Assembly: GCF_000282995.1 (NCBI RefSeq)
Contig: NZ_ALEE01000561.1
Coordinates: forward strand, 1 to 19,061
Reading direction: 5' to 3'
DNA from: Melaminivora alkalimesophila
GTDB lineage: Bacteria > Pseudomonadota > Gammaproteobacteria > Burkholderiales > Burkholderiaceae_C
Length of the DNA: 19,061 nucleotides
Part shown: piece after piece, positions 1 to 7,520 of the stretch
How the letters are laid out: every line of letters begins with the position of its first letter
Numbering within the stretch: position 1 is the first letter of the stretch
The notes under the pieces: model-generated
What the model saw: only the letters and a program-made list of their open reading frames with translations
Databases searched by the model: none
What the model was told of the DNA's origin: nothing
Made by a program: the position numbers and the translations under genes

Positions 1-28
1 CACTGTGAAAACAGTCGGGCGGTTTTTT
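1..28 (+). terminator. Distal part of an intrinsic terminator of an upstream gene (cut by window edge)
   Basis: The window opens with a hairpin top, ACTGT (2-6), GAAA tetraloop (7-10) and ACAGT (11-15), followed by GGGCGG (17-22) and six T residues (23-28). This looks like the loop, right arm and U-tract of a factor-independent terminator whose left lower arm lies before base 1. It would end a + strand gene outside the window and insulate liuR. If correct, the bases just before the window should include a CCGCCC-like arm. Confidence 0.5.
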
Positions 29-77
29 GCGTTCTGGTGCTGCCCGGCACTGGCCAAGCCGCGGTTTGCGCTAGGAT

Positions 78-97
78 TGACGTTTACGTCAACGTGA
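78..97. promoter_or_regulatory. Probable LiuR operator upstream of liuR (imperfect 20-bp palindrome)
   Basis: TGACGTTTAC followed by GTCAACGTGA matches 18 of 20 bases of the perfect palindrome found at 537-556. It lies 30 bp before the liuR start, so it most likely serves autoregulation. A TTGACG -35-like hexamer (77-82) overlaps its left edge, and a TAGGAT -10-like hexamer (72-77) sits immediately before it. I cannot decide which promoter arrangement is real. Confidence 0.75.
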
Positions 98-127
98 GGC
101 TGCCGCCGCACCGCCCCTTGCCTGCCC

Positions 128-535
128 ATGGCCACCTATTCCATCAGTGACCTCGCGCGCGAGTTCGACCTCACGACCCGCGCCATGCGTTTCTACGAAG
201 ACATGGGGTTGTTGCAGCCGCAACGCTCGGGCCCCGGCGGGCGCGTGCGCGTCTACTCGGCGCGCGACCGCACGCGGCTGAAGCTGACCCTGCGCGCCAA
301 GCGCCTGGGGTTGTCCCTGACCGAGGCCAAGGAGATCATCGACCTCTACGACAGCCCGCGCGACACCGAGGTGCAGCTGCGCCGCTTCCTGGAGGCCCTG
401 GCGGCCCACCGCCGTCAGCTGGAAGCGCAGATGACCGACCTGCAGGCCAACCTCGACGAGGTGCGCGAGCACGAACGCGAGGCGCAGGAGCTGCTGCGAA
501 AAATCGGTACCACCGACGAGGGAAGTGTTGGATAA
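128..535 (+). CDS. liuR: MerR-family transcriptional regulator LiuR
   Basis: This 135-residue protein is a cytoplasmic DNA-binding regulator of branched-chain amino acid (leucine/isovalerate) catabolism. The N-terminal winged helix-turn-helix of the MerR family is clear: YSISDLAREFDLTTRAMRFY (residues 4-23), then the GLLQP wing region and a YS.RDR.RLK helix near residues 43-52. Residues of about 75-125 form a charged, heptad-like dimerisation helix. There is no cysteine, so it is not a metal- or thiol-sensing MerR protein; LiuR proteins are thought to respond to pathway acyl-CoAs. Two matching palindromes flank the gene, and the second lies between it and liuA, which is the main reason for the LiuR call. 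The ATG at 128 has only a weak ribosome-binding site, but the MerR domain begins right after it. Confidence 0.88.
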   Translation: MATYSISDLAREFDLTTRAMRFYEDMGLLQPQRSGPGGRVRVYSARDRTRLKLTLRAKRLGLSLTEAKEIIDLYDSPRDTEVQLRRFLEALAAHRRQLEAQMTDLQANLDEVREHEREAQELLRKIGTTDEGSVG

Positions 536-536
536 T

Positions 537-556
537 TGACGTTTACGTAAACGTCA
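537..556. promoter_or_regulatory. Probable LiuR operator upstream of liuA (perfect 20-bp palindrome)
   Basis: TGACGTTTAC and its exact reverse complement GTAAACGTCA form a perfect 20-bp inverted repeat. It begins one base after the liuR stop codon and ends 27 bp before the liuA start. A near-identical copy lies at 78-97. A TTGACG hexamer (536-541) overlaps its left edge and GATAAT (531-536) immediately precedes it, so the site could sit on or just downstream of a promoter. Its position implies a second, LiuR-controlled start point for liuA and the following genes. Confidence 0.82.
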
Positions 557-583
557 TCATCGACCCGTTCCAAGGAGCCCTCC

Positions 584-1774
584 ATGAGCATTGCCACCCA
601 GTTGCCAGGCCTGAACTTCCAGCTGGGCGAGGACATCGATGCGCTGCGCGACGCGGTGCGCGAGTTCGCCCAGGCCGAGATCGCTCCGCGCGCGGCAGAG
701 ATCGACCGCAGCGACCAGTTCCCGATGGACCTGTGGGAAAAGCTCGGCGGCCTGGGGGTGCTCGGCATCACCGTGCCGGAGCAGTACGGAGGCGCCGACA
801 TGGGTTATCTGGCGCACATGGTGGCCATGGAGGAGATCTCGCGTGCCAGCGCCTCGGTAGGCTTGTCCTACGGCGCACACAGCAACCTGTGCGTGAACCA
901 GATCAACCGCAACGGCAACGAGGCGCAGAAGGCCAAGTACCTGCCCAAGCTGATCAGCGGCGAGCACGTGGGGGCCCTCGCCATGAGTGAGCCGGGCGCG
1001 GGCTCCGACGTCATCAGCATGAAGCTGCGCGCCGAGGACAAGGGCGGCTACTACCTGCTCAACGGCAACAAGATGTGGATCACCAACGGCCCGGATGCCG
1101 ACACGCTGGTGGTCTACGCCAAGACCGAGCCCGAGCTGGGCGCGCGCGGCGTCACGGCCTTCCTGATCGAGAAGGGCATGAAGGGCTTTTCCATCGCGCA
1201 GAAGCTCGACAAGCTGGGCATGCGCGGCAGCCACACGGGCGAGCTGGTGTTCGAGAACGTCGAGGTGCCGGCCGAGAACGTGCTGGGCCAGGTCAATGGC
1301 GGCGCCAGGGTGCTGATGAGCGGCCTGGACTACGAGCGCGCCGTGCTCACCGGCGGGCCGCTGGGCATCATGCAGTCCGTCATGGACAACGTCATTCCCT
1401 ACATCCACGACCGCAAGCAGTTCGGCCAGAGCATCGGCGAGTTCCAGCTGATCCAGGGCAAGGTCGCCGACATGTACACCGTGCTGCAGGCGGCGCGCTC
1501 CTTCGCCTACACTGTCGCCAAGAACCTGGACATGCTCGGCACCGAGCACGTGCGCCAGGTGCGCAAGGACTGCGCCAGCGTCATCCTGTGGACGGCCGAG
1601 AAAGCCACCTGGATGGCGGGCGAGGGCATCCAGATCTTCGGCGGCAACGGCTACATCAACGAGTACCCGCTGGGGCGGCTGTGGCGCGATGCCAAGCTGT
1701 ACGAGATCGGCGCCGGCACCAGCGAGATCCGCCGCATGCTGATCGGCCGCGAGCTGTTTGCCGAGACCTGCTGA
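584..1774 (+). CDS. liuA: Isovaleryl-CoA dehydrogenase
   Basis: This 396-residue FAD flavoprotein oxidises isovaleryl-CoA to 3-methylcrotonyl-CoA and passes electrons to electron-transfer flavoprotein. Acyl-CoA dehydrogenase hallmarks are present: [10 protein letters not shown] and the KMWITNG strand in the middle domain, and [22 protein letters not shown] near the C-terminus. Substrate class is set by the catalytic base. The glutamate lies in GLDYERAV (E251), as in isovaleryl-CoA dehydrogenases, while the usual C-terminal position reads EIGAGTSE with glycine. The start is supported by AAGGAG at 572-577, six bases upstream. It follows liuR and the perfect operator, so it is the likely first gene of the LiuR-controlled unit. 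Length and ends look complete. Confidence 0.95.
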   Translation: MSIATQLPGLNFQLGEDIDALRDAVREFAQAEIAPRAAEIDRSDQFPMDLWEKLGGLGVLGITVPEQYGGADMGYLAHMVAMEEISRASASVGLSYGAHSNLCVNQINRNGNEAQKAKYLPKLISGEHVGALAMSEPGAGSDVISMKLRAEDKGGYYLLNGNKMWITNGPDADTLVVYAKTEPELGARGVTAFLIEKGMKGFSIAQKLDKLGMRGSHTGELVFENVEVPAENVLGQVNGGARVLMSGLDYERAVLTGGPLGIMQSVMDNVIPYIHDRKQFGQSIGEFQLIQGKVADMYTVLQAARSFAYTVAKNLDMLGTEHVRQVRKDCASVILWTAEKATWMAGEGIQIFGGNGYINEYPLGRLWRDAKLYEIGAGTSEIRRMLIGRELFAETC

Positions 1775-1831
1775 GCGCCCGGCGCGCGGCCGCACCCACC
1801 CCTTTCTTCCACCCAACCAAAGGACCACAGG

Positions 1832-2494
1832 ATGACCACCACCTCCATCGAAGAGCTGTTTGTGCACAACCAGCAATGGGCCGAGCGGATGGAGCGGGAG
1901 CGACCGGGCTTTTTCACCGGCTTGCTGGCGCAGCAGCAGCCGCGCTTCATGTGGATCGGCTGCTCGGACAGCCGCGTGCCGGCCAACCAGATCACGGGCC
2001 TGGAGCCGGGCGAGGTGTTCGTGCACCGCAACGTGGCGAACGTGGTGGTGCCCAGTGACCTGAACTGCCTGTCGACCATCCAGTACGCCGTGGACCAGCT
2101 CAAGGTCGAGCACCTGATGGTGGTCGGCCATTACGGTTGCGGCGGCGTGCGCGCGGCGCTGGAGGGCGTGCGCGTGGGCCTGGCTGACAACTGGATCCGG
2201 CACGTGAAGGACATCCGCGACAAGTATGCCGGGCTGCTGGACGGGCTGTCGCCGCAGTGGCGCCTGGACGCGCTGTGCGAGCTCAACGTGATCGAGCAGG
2301 TGGTGAACGTCGCGCAGAGCACGGTGCTGCACGACGCCTGGGCGCGTGGCCAGAAGATCACGCTGCACGGCTGGTGCTACAGCCTGCACAATGGCCTGAT
2401 CACCAACCTGCAGATGACCGTGCCGGGCGCTGGCGGGGTGTGCGAGGTGCAGCGGCGCGCGGTCGATCTGGTGGCCAGCCGCCCGCGCGCCTGA
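1832..2494 (+). CDS. can: Beta-class carbonic anhydrase
   Basis: This 220-residue cytoplasmic zinc enzyme interconverts CO2 and bicarbonate. The zinc ligands and catalytic dyad are visible: CSDSR gives C44, D46 and R48, and HYGCGG gives H100 and C103. The [11 protein letters not shown] stretch (60-70) is typical of the Can/CynT branch, and the length is normal. It starts 57 bases after liuA on the same strand, with AAGGA at 1820-1824 upstream. Its place in a leucine catabolic cluster suggests it supplies bicarbonate to methylcrotonyl-CoA carboxylase; that role is inferred from position, and housekeeping bicarbonate supply is equally possible. Distinguishing can from cynT by sequence alone is not certain, but no cyanase gene is nearby. 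Confidence 0.93.
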   Translation: MTTTSIEELFVHNQQWAERMERERPGFFTGLLAQQQPRFMWIGCSDSRVPANQITGLEPGEVFVHRNVANVVVPSDLNCLSTIQYAVDQLKVEHLMVVGHYGCGGVRAALEGVRVGLADNWIRHVKDIRDKYAGLLDGLSPQWRLDALCELNVIEQVVNVAQSTVLHDAWARGQKITLHGWCYSLHNGLITNLQMTVPGAGGVCEVQRRAVDLVASRPRA

Positions 2495-2558
2495 GGCGCC
2501 GCGCTCCACCGCCCGCGCGGCTCCCGCCCGACCTTCGCTCTCCCGCGCTGTCGAGGCC

Positions 2559-4412
2559 ATGTTTCCCGAACGCCTGGATGCACCGCAAGCCCATGCCATC
2601 GCCCGGGCGATGATGGACGGCTTCAACCGGCACTACCGGCTGTTCCGGGCCGAGTCGGCCCGGGCCAAGCACCGTTTCGAGACGGCGGACTGGCACGGCC
2701 AGCAGCGCGCGCAGCGCGAGCGCATCGAGTTCTACGACCTGCGGGTGCGCGAGTGCGTGCGCCGGCTGGACAAGGAATTCGGCGCCGGCCGCCTGCCGAT
2801 GGACGTCTGGCACCAGGCCAAGCTGCACTACATCGGCCTGATGGTCAACCACCTGCAGCCGGAGCTGGCCGAGACCTTCTTCAACTCGGTCACGACCAAG
2901 ATCCTGCACCGCACGCACTTTCAGAACGAGTTCATCTTCGTGCGCCCGGCGGTGAGCACCGAGTACCTGGAGAGCGACGCGCCGGGGGCCCGTCCGACCT
3001 ACCGCGCCTACTACCCGCAGGGCGGTGCGCTGCGCGAGCCGGTGCTGCAGATGGTGGCCGACTTCGATATCCAGCGTCCCTTCGAGGACTTGGAGCGCGA
3101 CGTCGACCGGGTGGTGGGCGCCATGCAGGAGCGGCTCGGGTCGGCGCGGCTGCGGCGCAATTTCCAGCTGCAGGTGCTCTCCAGCCTGTTCTTTCGCAAC
3201 AAGGGTGCGTACGTGGTGGGCAGGCTGATCAACGGCTTTGCCGAGATCCCCTTCGCCCTGCCGATCCTGCACGGCGAGCGCGGCGGGCTGGTGATCGACG
3301 CGGCGCTGTTCGGGGAGGACGACCTGCAGATGCTGTTCTCCTTCGCGCGGGCGTACTTCATGGTCGACATGGAAGTGCCGAGCGCGTACGTGCAGTTCCT
3401 GCGCAGCCTGATGCCGCGCAAGCCGCGCGCCGAGCTCTATACGGCGCTCGGTCTGGCCAAGCAGGGCAAGACGCTGTTCTACCGCGACTTCCTGCACCAC
3501 CTGCGCTATTCGAGCGACCAGCTGCGCATCACGCCGGGCATCCCCGGCATGGTCATGCTGGTGTTCGACCTGCCGAGCTTCCCCTACGTGTTCAAGCTGA
3601 TCCGCGACCGCTTCGCGGCGCCGAAGGAGACGACGCGCGAGCAGGTGCAGGCCAAGTACCTGCTGGTCAAGCAGCACGACCGGGTGGGGCGCATGGCCGA
3701 CACGCTGGAATACAGCCTGGTGGCCTTCCCGCGCGAGCGCTTCTCCGACGAGCTGATCGAGGAGATCCAGCGCCACGCGCCCAGCCAGATCGAGATCAGC
3801 GACCGCGATGGCGACGGGCGCCAGGAGGTCATCATCCGCCACCTGTACATCGAGCGGCGCATGATCCCGCTGAACATCCATCTGCAGGAGTGCTTCGATG
3901 CCGGGCTGGACAAGCCGGAGGTGCGGCGCGCGCTGGAGTACGCCGTGGTCGAGTACGGCAACGCCATCAAGGACCTGGTGGCGGCGAACATCTTCCCCGG
4001 CGATATGCTGTGGAAGAATTTCGGCATCACGAGAAACGGCAAGGTCGTGTTCTACGACTACGATGAGATCGAATACCTCACGGACTGCGAGTTCCGGCGC
4101 GTGCCGCCGCCGCGCACCGAGGAGGACGAGCTCTCGGGCGAGGTCTGGTGGCCGGTGGGGCCGCGCGATGTCTTTCCCGAAACCTTCGCGCCCTTCCTGC
4201 TGGGCAACCCGGCGGTGCGCGAGATCTTCCTGCGCCACCATGCGGACCTGCTGGATGTGGATTTCTGGCAGTCGCACAAGGAACGCATCCAGGCCGGGCA
4301 TGTCTATGACGTGTTCCCCTACGACGTGCAGCGGCGCTTCGGCGCGGGCGGGCCTGCCGCGGCGTCCCTTTCACCCCCTGCCTCTTCATCATCCACAGGA
4401 GCCATGCCATGA
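2559..4412 (+). CDS. aceK: Isocitrate dehydrogenase kinase/phosphatase
   Basis: This bifunctional enzyme phosphorylates isocitrate dehydrogenase, sending isocitrate to the glyoxylate shunt during growth on acetate-yielding substrates, and also removes the phosphate. Family hallmarks include the ATP-loop region [21 protein letters not shown], then [21 protein letters not shown] with D482 and K486 (spaced like D457 and K461 of E. coli AceK), and [17 protein letters not shown]. At 617 residues it is longer than the roughly 578-residue E. coli enzyme. After QRRFGAG there is a low-complexity Ala/Ser/Pro tail whose codons also carry the next gene's ribosome-binding site. The stop overlaps the thiolase ATG by four bases (ATGA), implying translational coupling. 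The upstream ribosome-binding site is poor (GAGG, two bases from ATG), so the exact start is less certain than the identity. Confidence 0.95.
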   Translation: MFPERLDAPQAHAIARAMMDGFNRHYRLFRAESARAKHRFETADWHGQQRAQRERIEFYDLRVRECVRRLDKEFGAGRLPMDVWHQAKLHYIGLMVNHLQPELAETFFNSVTTKILHRTHFQNEFIFVRPAVSTEYLESDAPGARPTYRAYYPQGGALREPVLQMVADFDIQRPFEDLERDVDRVVGAMQERLGSARLRRNFQLQVLSSLFFRNKGAYVVGRLINGFAEIPFALPILHGERGGLVIDAALFGEDDLQMLFSFARAYFMVDMEVPSAYVQFLRSLMPRKPRAELYTALGLAKQGKTLFYRDFLHHLRYSSDQLRITPGIPGMVMLVFDLPSFPYVFKLIRDRFAAPKETTREQVQAKYLLVKQHDRVGRMADTLEYSLVAFPRERFSDELIEEIQRHAPSQIEISDRDGDGRQEVIIRHLYIERRMIPLNIHLQECFDAGLDKPEVRRALEYAVVEYGNAIKDLVAANIFPGDMLWKNFGITRNGKVVFYDYDEIEYLTDCEFRRVPPPRTEEDELSGEVWWPVGPRDVFPETFAPFLLGNPAVREIFLRHHADLLDVDFWQSHKERIQAGHVYDVFPYDVQRRFGAGGPAAASLSPPASSSSTGAMP

Positions 4413-5605
4413 CTTCCCCCCAGAACCACGACCCCATCGTCATCGTCGGTGCTGCGCGCACGCCCATGGGCGCCTTCCAGGGCGATTTCGCCGAGCTGCA
4501 GGCCTGGGAGCTGGGCGGCGCGGCCATCCGCGCGGCGGTCGAGCGCGCCGGCATCGCCCCCGAGAAGGTCGATGAGGTGCTGTTCGGCAACTGCCTGATG
4601 GCCGGCCAGGGCCAAGCGCCGGCGCGCCAGGCAGGCCATGCGGCCGGATTGCCGCGCAGCACCGGTGCCGTGACGCTGTCCAAGATGTGCGGCGCCGGCA
4701 TGGAGGCCACCATCCTGGCGCACGACCAGCTGGTGGCGGGCAGCCGCGACGTGGTGGTCGCCGGCGGCATGGAGAGCATGACCAACGCGCCCTACCTCCT
4801 GAAGAAGGGCCGCGGCGGCTACCGCATGGGCCACGACAAGGTCTATGACCACATGATGCTCGACGGCCTGGAGGATGCCTACGAGCCCGGCCGCTCCATG
4901 GGCACCTTCGGCGAGGACTGCGCCGCCAAGTACCAGTTCACGCGCGAGCAGCAGGACGCCTTCGCCACGGCCAGCGTGCAGCGCGCCCAGGAAGCGGCGA
5001 AGACCGGCGCATTCCAGGACGAGATCACGCCCGTCACCGTGAAGACGCGCAAGGGCGAGGTCACGGTGAGCGAGGACGAAGGCCCGGCCAAGGCGCGCCT
5101 GGACAAGATCGCCAGCCTCCGGCCGGCCTTCAAGAAGGACGGCACCATCACGGCGGCATCCAGCTCGAGCATCAACGACGGCGCCGCGGCCCTGGTGCTG
5201 ATGCGCGAATCCACCGCCAGGGAGCTGGGTGCCAAACCGCTGGCGCGCATCGTCGCCCACGCCACGCATGCGCAGGAGCCCGAGTGGTTCACCACCGCCC
5301 CGGTCGGCGCGACCGAGAAGGTGCTGAAAAAGGCCGGCTGGAAGGTGGACGACGTGGATCTGTGGGAAATCAACGAAGCCTTTGCCGTGGTGCCCATGGC
5401 GCTGATGAAGGACCTGGGCGTGCCGCACGAGAAGGTCAACGTGCACGGCGGCGCCTGTGCGCTGGGCCACCCGATCGGTGCCAGCGGCGCGCGCATCCTG
5501 GTCACGCTGCTGTACGCGCTGAAGAGGCAGGGCAAGAAGAAGGGCCTGGCCACGCTGTGCATCGGCGGCGGCGAGGCCACGGCGATGGCCGTCGAGCTGG
5601 TCTGA
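4409..5605 (+). CDS. Acetyl-CoA C-acetyltransferase (thiolase II)
   Basis: This 398-residue biosynthetic/degradative thiolase interconverts two acetyl-CoA with acetoacetyl-CoA, consuming the acetoacetate product of leucine breakdown after CoA activation. Catalytic residues are visible: nucleophile C94 in [11 protein letters not shown]354 in [17 protein letters not shown], and C384 in [16 protein letters not shown] is also present. The length is normal for the AtoB/PhaA group, and the choice between those names cannot be made here. AGGA at 4397-4400 supports the ATG, which overlaps the aceK stop (ATGA), so the two genes are co-transcribed and probably translationally coupled. A role in polyhydroxybutyrate synthesis is an alternative, but no phaB or phaC lies in the window. 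Confidence 0.93.
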   Translation: MTSPQNHDPIVIVGAARTPMGAFQGDFAELQAWELGGAAIRAAVERAGIAPEKVDEVLFGNCLMAGQGQAPARQAGHAAGLPRSTGAVTLSKMCGAGMEATILAHDQLVAGSRDVVVAGGMESMTNAPYLLKKGRGGYRMGHDKVYDHMMLDGLEDAYEPGRSMGTFGEDCAAKYQFTREQQDAFATASVQRAQEAAKTGAFQDEITPVTVKTRKGEVTVSEDEGPAKARLDKIASLRPAFKKDGTITAASSSSINDGAAALVLMRESTARELGAKPLARIVAHATHAQEPEWFTTAPVGATEKVLKKAGWKVDDVDLWEINEAFAVVPMALMKDLGVPHEKVNVHGGACALGHPIGASGARILVTLLYALKRQGKKKGLATLCIGGGEATAMAVELV

Positions 5606-5632
5606 GTGCGGGCGACATCGGAAGGGGCGGAC

Positions 5633-6301
5633 ATGCCGCTGGCCCTGGTGATCGGCGCCTCGCGCGGCATCGGCCTGGAGTTCGTGCGCCAGTACTGCGA
5701 GGCGGGCTGGCGCGTGCTGGCGACGGTGCGCGATGCTGCAGGCCGCGAGCGCGTGCAGGCGCTGGGCGCGCAGGCGCTGACTGTGGATGTGTGCGATCCC
5801 GCCAGCGTGAGCGGGCTGGGCTGGATGCTCGATGGCGAGCGCCCGGACGTGGCGCTGTACGTGGCCGGCGTGATCCGCCGCCCCGATGCGCGCACCCCGC
5901 CCACGCGCGAGGACTTCGATGCCGTCATGCACACCAACGTGCTCGGCGCGATGCAGGCGCTGCCGCAGGTGGCGCCGCTGGTGGCCGAGGCGGGCGGCGT
6001 GTTCGCCTTTCTGTCGTCCTCGATGTCGCAAATCGGCCGCGTGGGCGCCAGCAATGCGTGGCTCTACCGGGTCAGCAAGGCAGCGCTGAACATGGCGGTG
6101 GCGGCGGCGCAGCACGACTACCCGCAGGCCACGCTGGTCACCATCGACCCGGGCTGGGTCCAGACCGACATGGGCGGCGAGACGGCGCCCCTGGGGGTGC
6201 AGGAGAGCGTGCGCGGCATGCGGCAGGTGCTGGCGGGCCTGACCCCCGCGGACAAGGGGCGCCTGCTGCACCACGACGGGCGGCGCGCCGATAGCTGGTG
6301 A
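5633..6301 (+). CDS. Short-chain dehydrogenase/reductase (C-factor-like SDR)
   Basis: This 222-residue classical SDR has the Rossmann nucleotide-binding motif GASRGIG (8-14) and the catalytic YRVSK (Y145, K149) preceded by a serine-rich strand FLSSSMS. The NNAG motif of most classical SDRs is replaced by YVAGV. HTNVLG and the PGWVQTDMGG segment are typical of the CsgA/C-factor-like SDR group. The ATG at 5633 was chosen over a GTG at 5606 because a GAAGGGG ribosome-binding site lies at 5621-5627 and the Rossmann strand begins right after it. It follows the thiolase by 27 bases. The substrate is unknown; a hydroxyacyl or ketone reduction in this pathway is only a guess. A terminator-like hairpin overlaps its last codons. 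Confidence 0.85.
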   Translation: MPLALVIGASRGIGLEFVRQYCEAGWRVLATVRDAAGRERVQALGAQALTVDVCDPASVSGLGWMLDGERPDVALYVAGVIRRPDARTPPTREDFDAVMHTNVLGAMQALPQVAPLVAEAGGVFAFLSSSMSQIGRVGASNAWLYRVSKAALNMAVAAAQHDYPQATLVTIDPGWVQTDMGGETAPLGVQESVRGMRQVLAGLTPADKGRLLHHDGRRADSW

Positions 6302-6324
6302 GCCGCGGCGCGCCCCATTTTTTT
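6282..6324 (+). terminator. Candidate intrinsic terminator overlapping the SDR stop codon
   Basis: GGCGCGCCG (6282-6290) and CGGCGCGCC (6306-6314) form a perfect 9-bp all-GC stem with a 15-base loop that contains the SDR stop codon (6299-6301). Seven T residues follow at 6318-6324, after a three-base CCA gap. This has the shape of a factor-independent terminator ending the liuA-to-SDR unit. If used, the next acyl-CoA dehydrogenase gene needs its own promoter or depends on read-through. GGCGCGCC is self-complementary and common in GC-rich DNA, which lowers confidence. Confidence 0.5.
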
Positions 6325-6350
6325 GGCGAAAACAGAGGAAGACACCGGCC

Positions 6351-7481
6351 ATGCTGCTGACACAGGACCAGGAGATGATCCGCGATGCCATGCGCGAATT
6401 CGTGCAGGGGCAGATCGCGCCGCACGCCGCGCAGTGGGACCGCGACCGCAGCTTTCCACGCGAGGTGCACCGCGGCCTGGCCGAGCTGGGCGCCTATGGC
6501 ATCTGCGTGCCTGAGGAATATGGCGGCGCCGGGCTGGACTATGTCAGCCTGGCGCTGGTGCTGGAGGAGATTGCCGCCGGCGATGGCGGCACCAGCACGG
6601 CGATCAGTGTCACCAATTGCCCGGTCAACGCCATCTTGCTGCGCTACGGCAGCGAGGCGCAGAAGCGCCAGTGGCTCGTGCCCCTGGCGCGCGGCGAGAT
6701 GCTCGGCGCGTTCTGCCTGACCGAGCCGCACGTGGGCTCGGACGCGTCGGCGCTGCGCACCACGGCGGTGCGCGAGGGCGACGAATATGTGATCCACGGC
6801 GTCAAGCAGTTCATCACCAGCGGCAAGAACGGCCAGGTGGCGATCGTGATCGCCGTGACCGACAAGGCGGCCGGCAAGCGCGGCATGAGCGCCTTCCTGG
6901 TGCCCACCGACGCGCCGGGCTACGTGGTCGCGCGGCTGGAGGACAAGCTCGGTCAACACAGCAGCGACACGGCGCAGATCCACTTCGACGGCTGCCGCAT
7001 CCCGGCCGCCAACCTGATCGGCGCCGAGGGCGAGGGCTACAAGATCGCCTTGTCGGCGCTGGAGGGCGGGCGCATCGGCATCGCCGCGCAGAGCGTGGGC
7101 ATGGCGCGTGCGGCCTTCGAGTTCGCGCTGCAGTATTCCAAGGAGCGCGAGGCCTTCGGCCAGCCGATCTTCCAGCACCAGGCGGTGGGCTTTCGCCTGG
7201 CGGAGTGCGCGACGCAGATCGAGGCGGCGCGCCAGCTCATCTGGCACGCAGCCAGCCTGCGCGACGCGGGCCGGCCGTGCCTGAAGGAGGCCGCCATGGC
7301 CAAGCTGTTCGCCAGCGAGATGGCGGAAAGGGTGTGCAGCGCGGCGATCCAGACGCTGGGTGGCTATGGCGTGGTGAATGACTTCCCCGTCGAGCGCATC
7401 TACCGCGACGTGCGCGTGTGCCAGATCTACGAGGGCACCAGCGACGTGCAGAAGATCATCATCGCCCGCGCGCTGGCCTGA
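6351..7481 (+). CDS. Short/branched-chain acyl-CoA dehydrogenase
   Basis: This 376-residue acyl-CoA dehydrogenase forms a 2,3-enoyl-CoA using FAD. Motifs in order are PEEYGGAGLDY near residue 60, AFCLTEPHVGSDAS, KQFITSGKNG, YSKEREAFGQPIFQHQAV, and QTLGGYGVVNDFPVERIYRDVRVCQIYEGTSDVQK. The catalytic base is the canonical glutamate in YEGTS (E361), and the isovaleryl-type position carries glycine. It is therefore of the short-chain (butyryl-, 2-methylbutyryl- or isobutyryl-CoA) type and not a second isovaleryl-CoA dehydrogenase; the exact substrate cannot be read from sequence. GAGGAA at 6335-6340 supports the ATG. It is the last + strand gene of the left block and converges with the solute-binding protein gene, 39 bases between stops. 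Confidence 0.9.
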   Translation: MLLTQDQEMIRDAMREFVQGQIAPHAAQWDRDRSFPREVHRGLAELGAYGICVPEEYGGAGLDYVSLALVLEEIAAGDGGTSTAISVTNCPVNAILLRYGSEAQKRQWLVPLARGEMLGAFCLTEPHVGSDASALRTTAVREGDEYVIHGVKQFITSGKNGQVAIVIAVTDKAAGKRGMSAFLVPTDAPGYVVARLEDKLGQHSSDTAQIHFDGCRIPAANLIGAEGEGYKIALSALEGGRIGIAAQSVGMARAAFEFALQYSKEREAFGQPIFQHQAVGFRLAECATQIEAARQLIWHAASLRDAGRPCLKEAAMAKLFASEMAERVCSAAIQTLGGYGVVNDFPVERIYRDVRVCQIYEGTSDVQKIIIARALA

Positions 7482-7520
7482 GGCCCCGCGCGCCACGGCG
7501 GGCGCAGCGCGGGCAGCCCC

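Noticed and set aside
70..105. A defined -35/-10 promoter for liuR
   Set aside because: TTGACG and TAGGAT are present but not in a usable order or spacing with partner hexamers, so no promoter is called beyond the operator.
4319..6391. Long minus-strand open frame of about 690 codons opposite the thiolase and SDR genes
   Set aside because: It is antisense to genes with intact catalytic motifs, has His/Ala/Gly/Arg-rich composition and no recognisable domain. Long antisense frames are expected with strong third-position GC bias. The same applies to 557-2626, 2400-4301, 9077-11164, 14841-16763 and 17028-18995 (minus).
7485..7513. Hairpin CCCGCGC/GCGCGGG between the convergent acyl-CoA dehydrogenase and binding protein genes, as a shared terminator
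   Set aside because: The 15-base loop and lack of any T-run on either strand make it weak. It is consistent with chance in GC-rich DNA.
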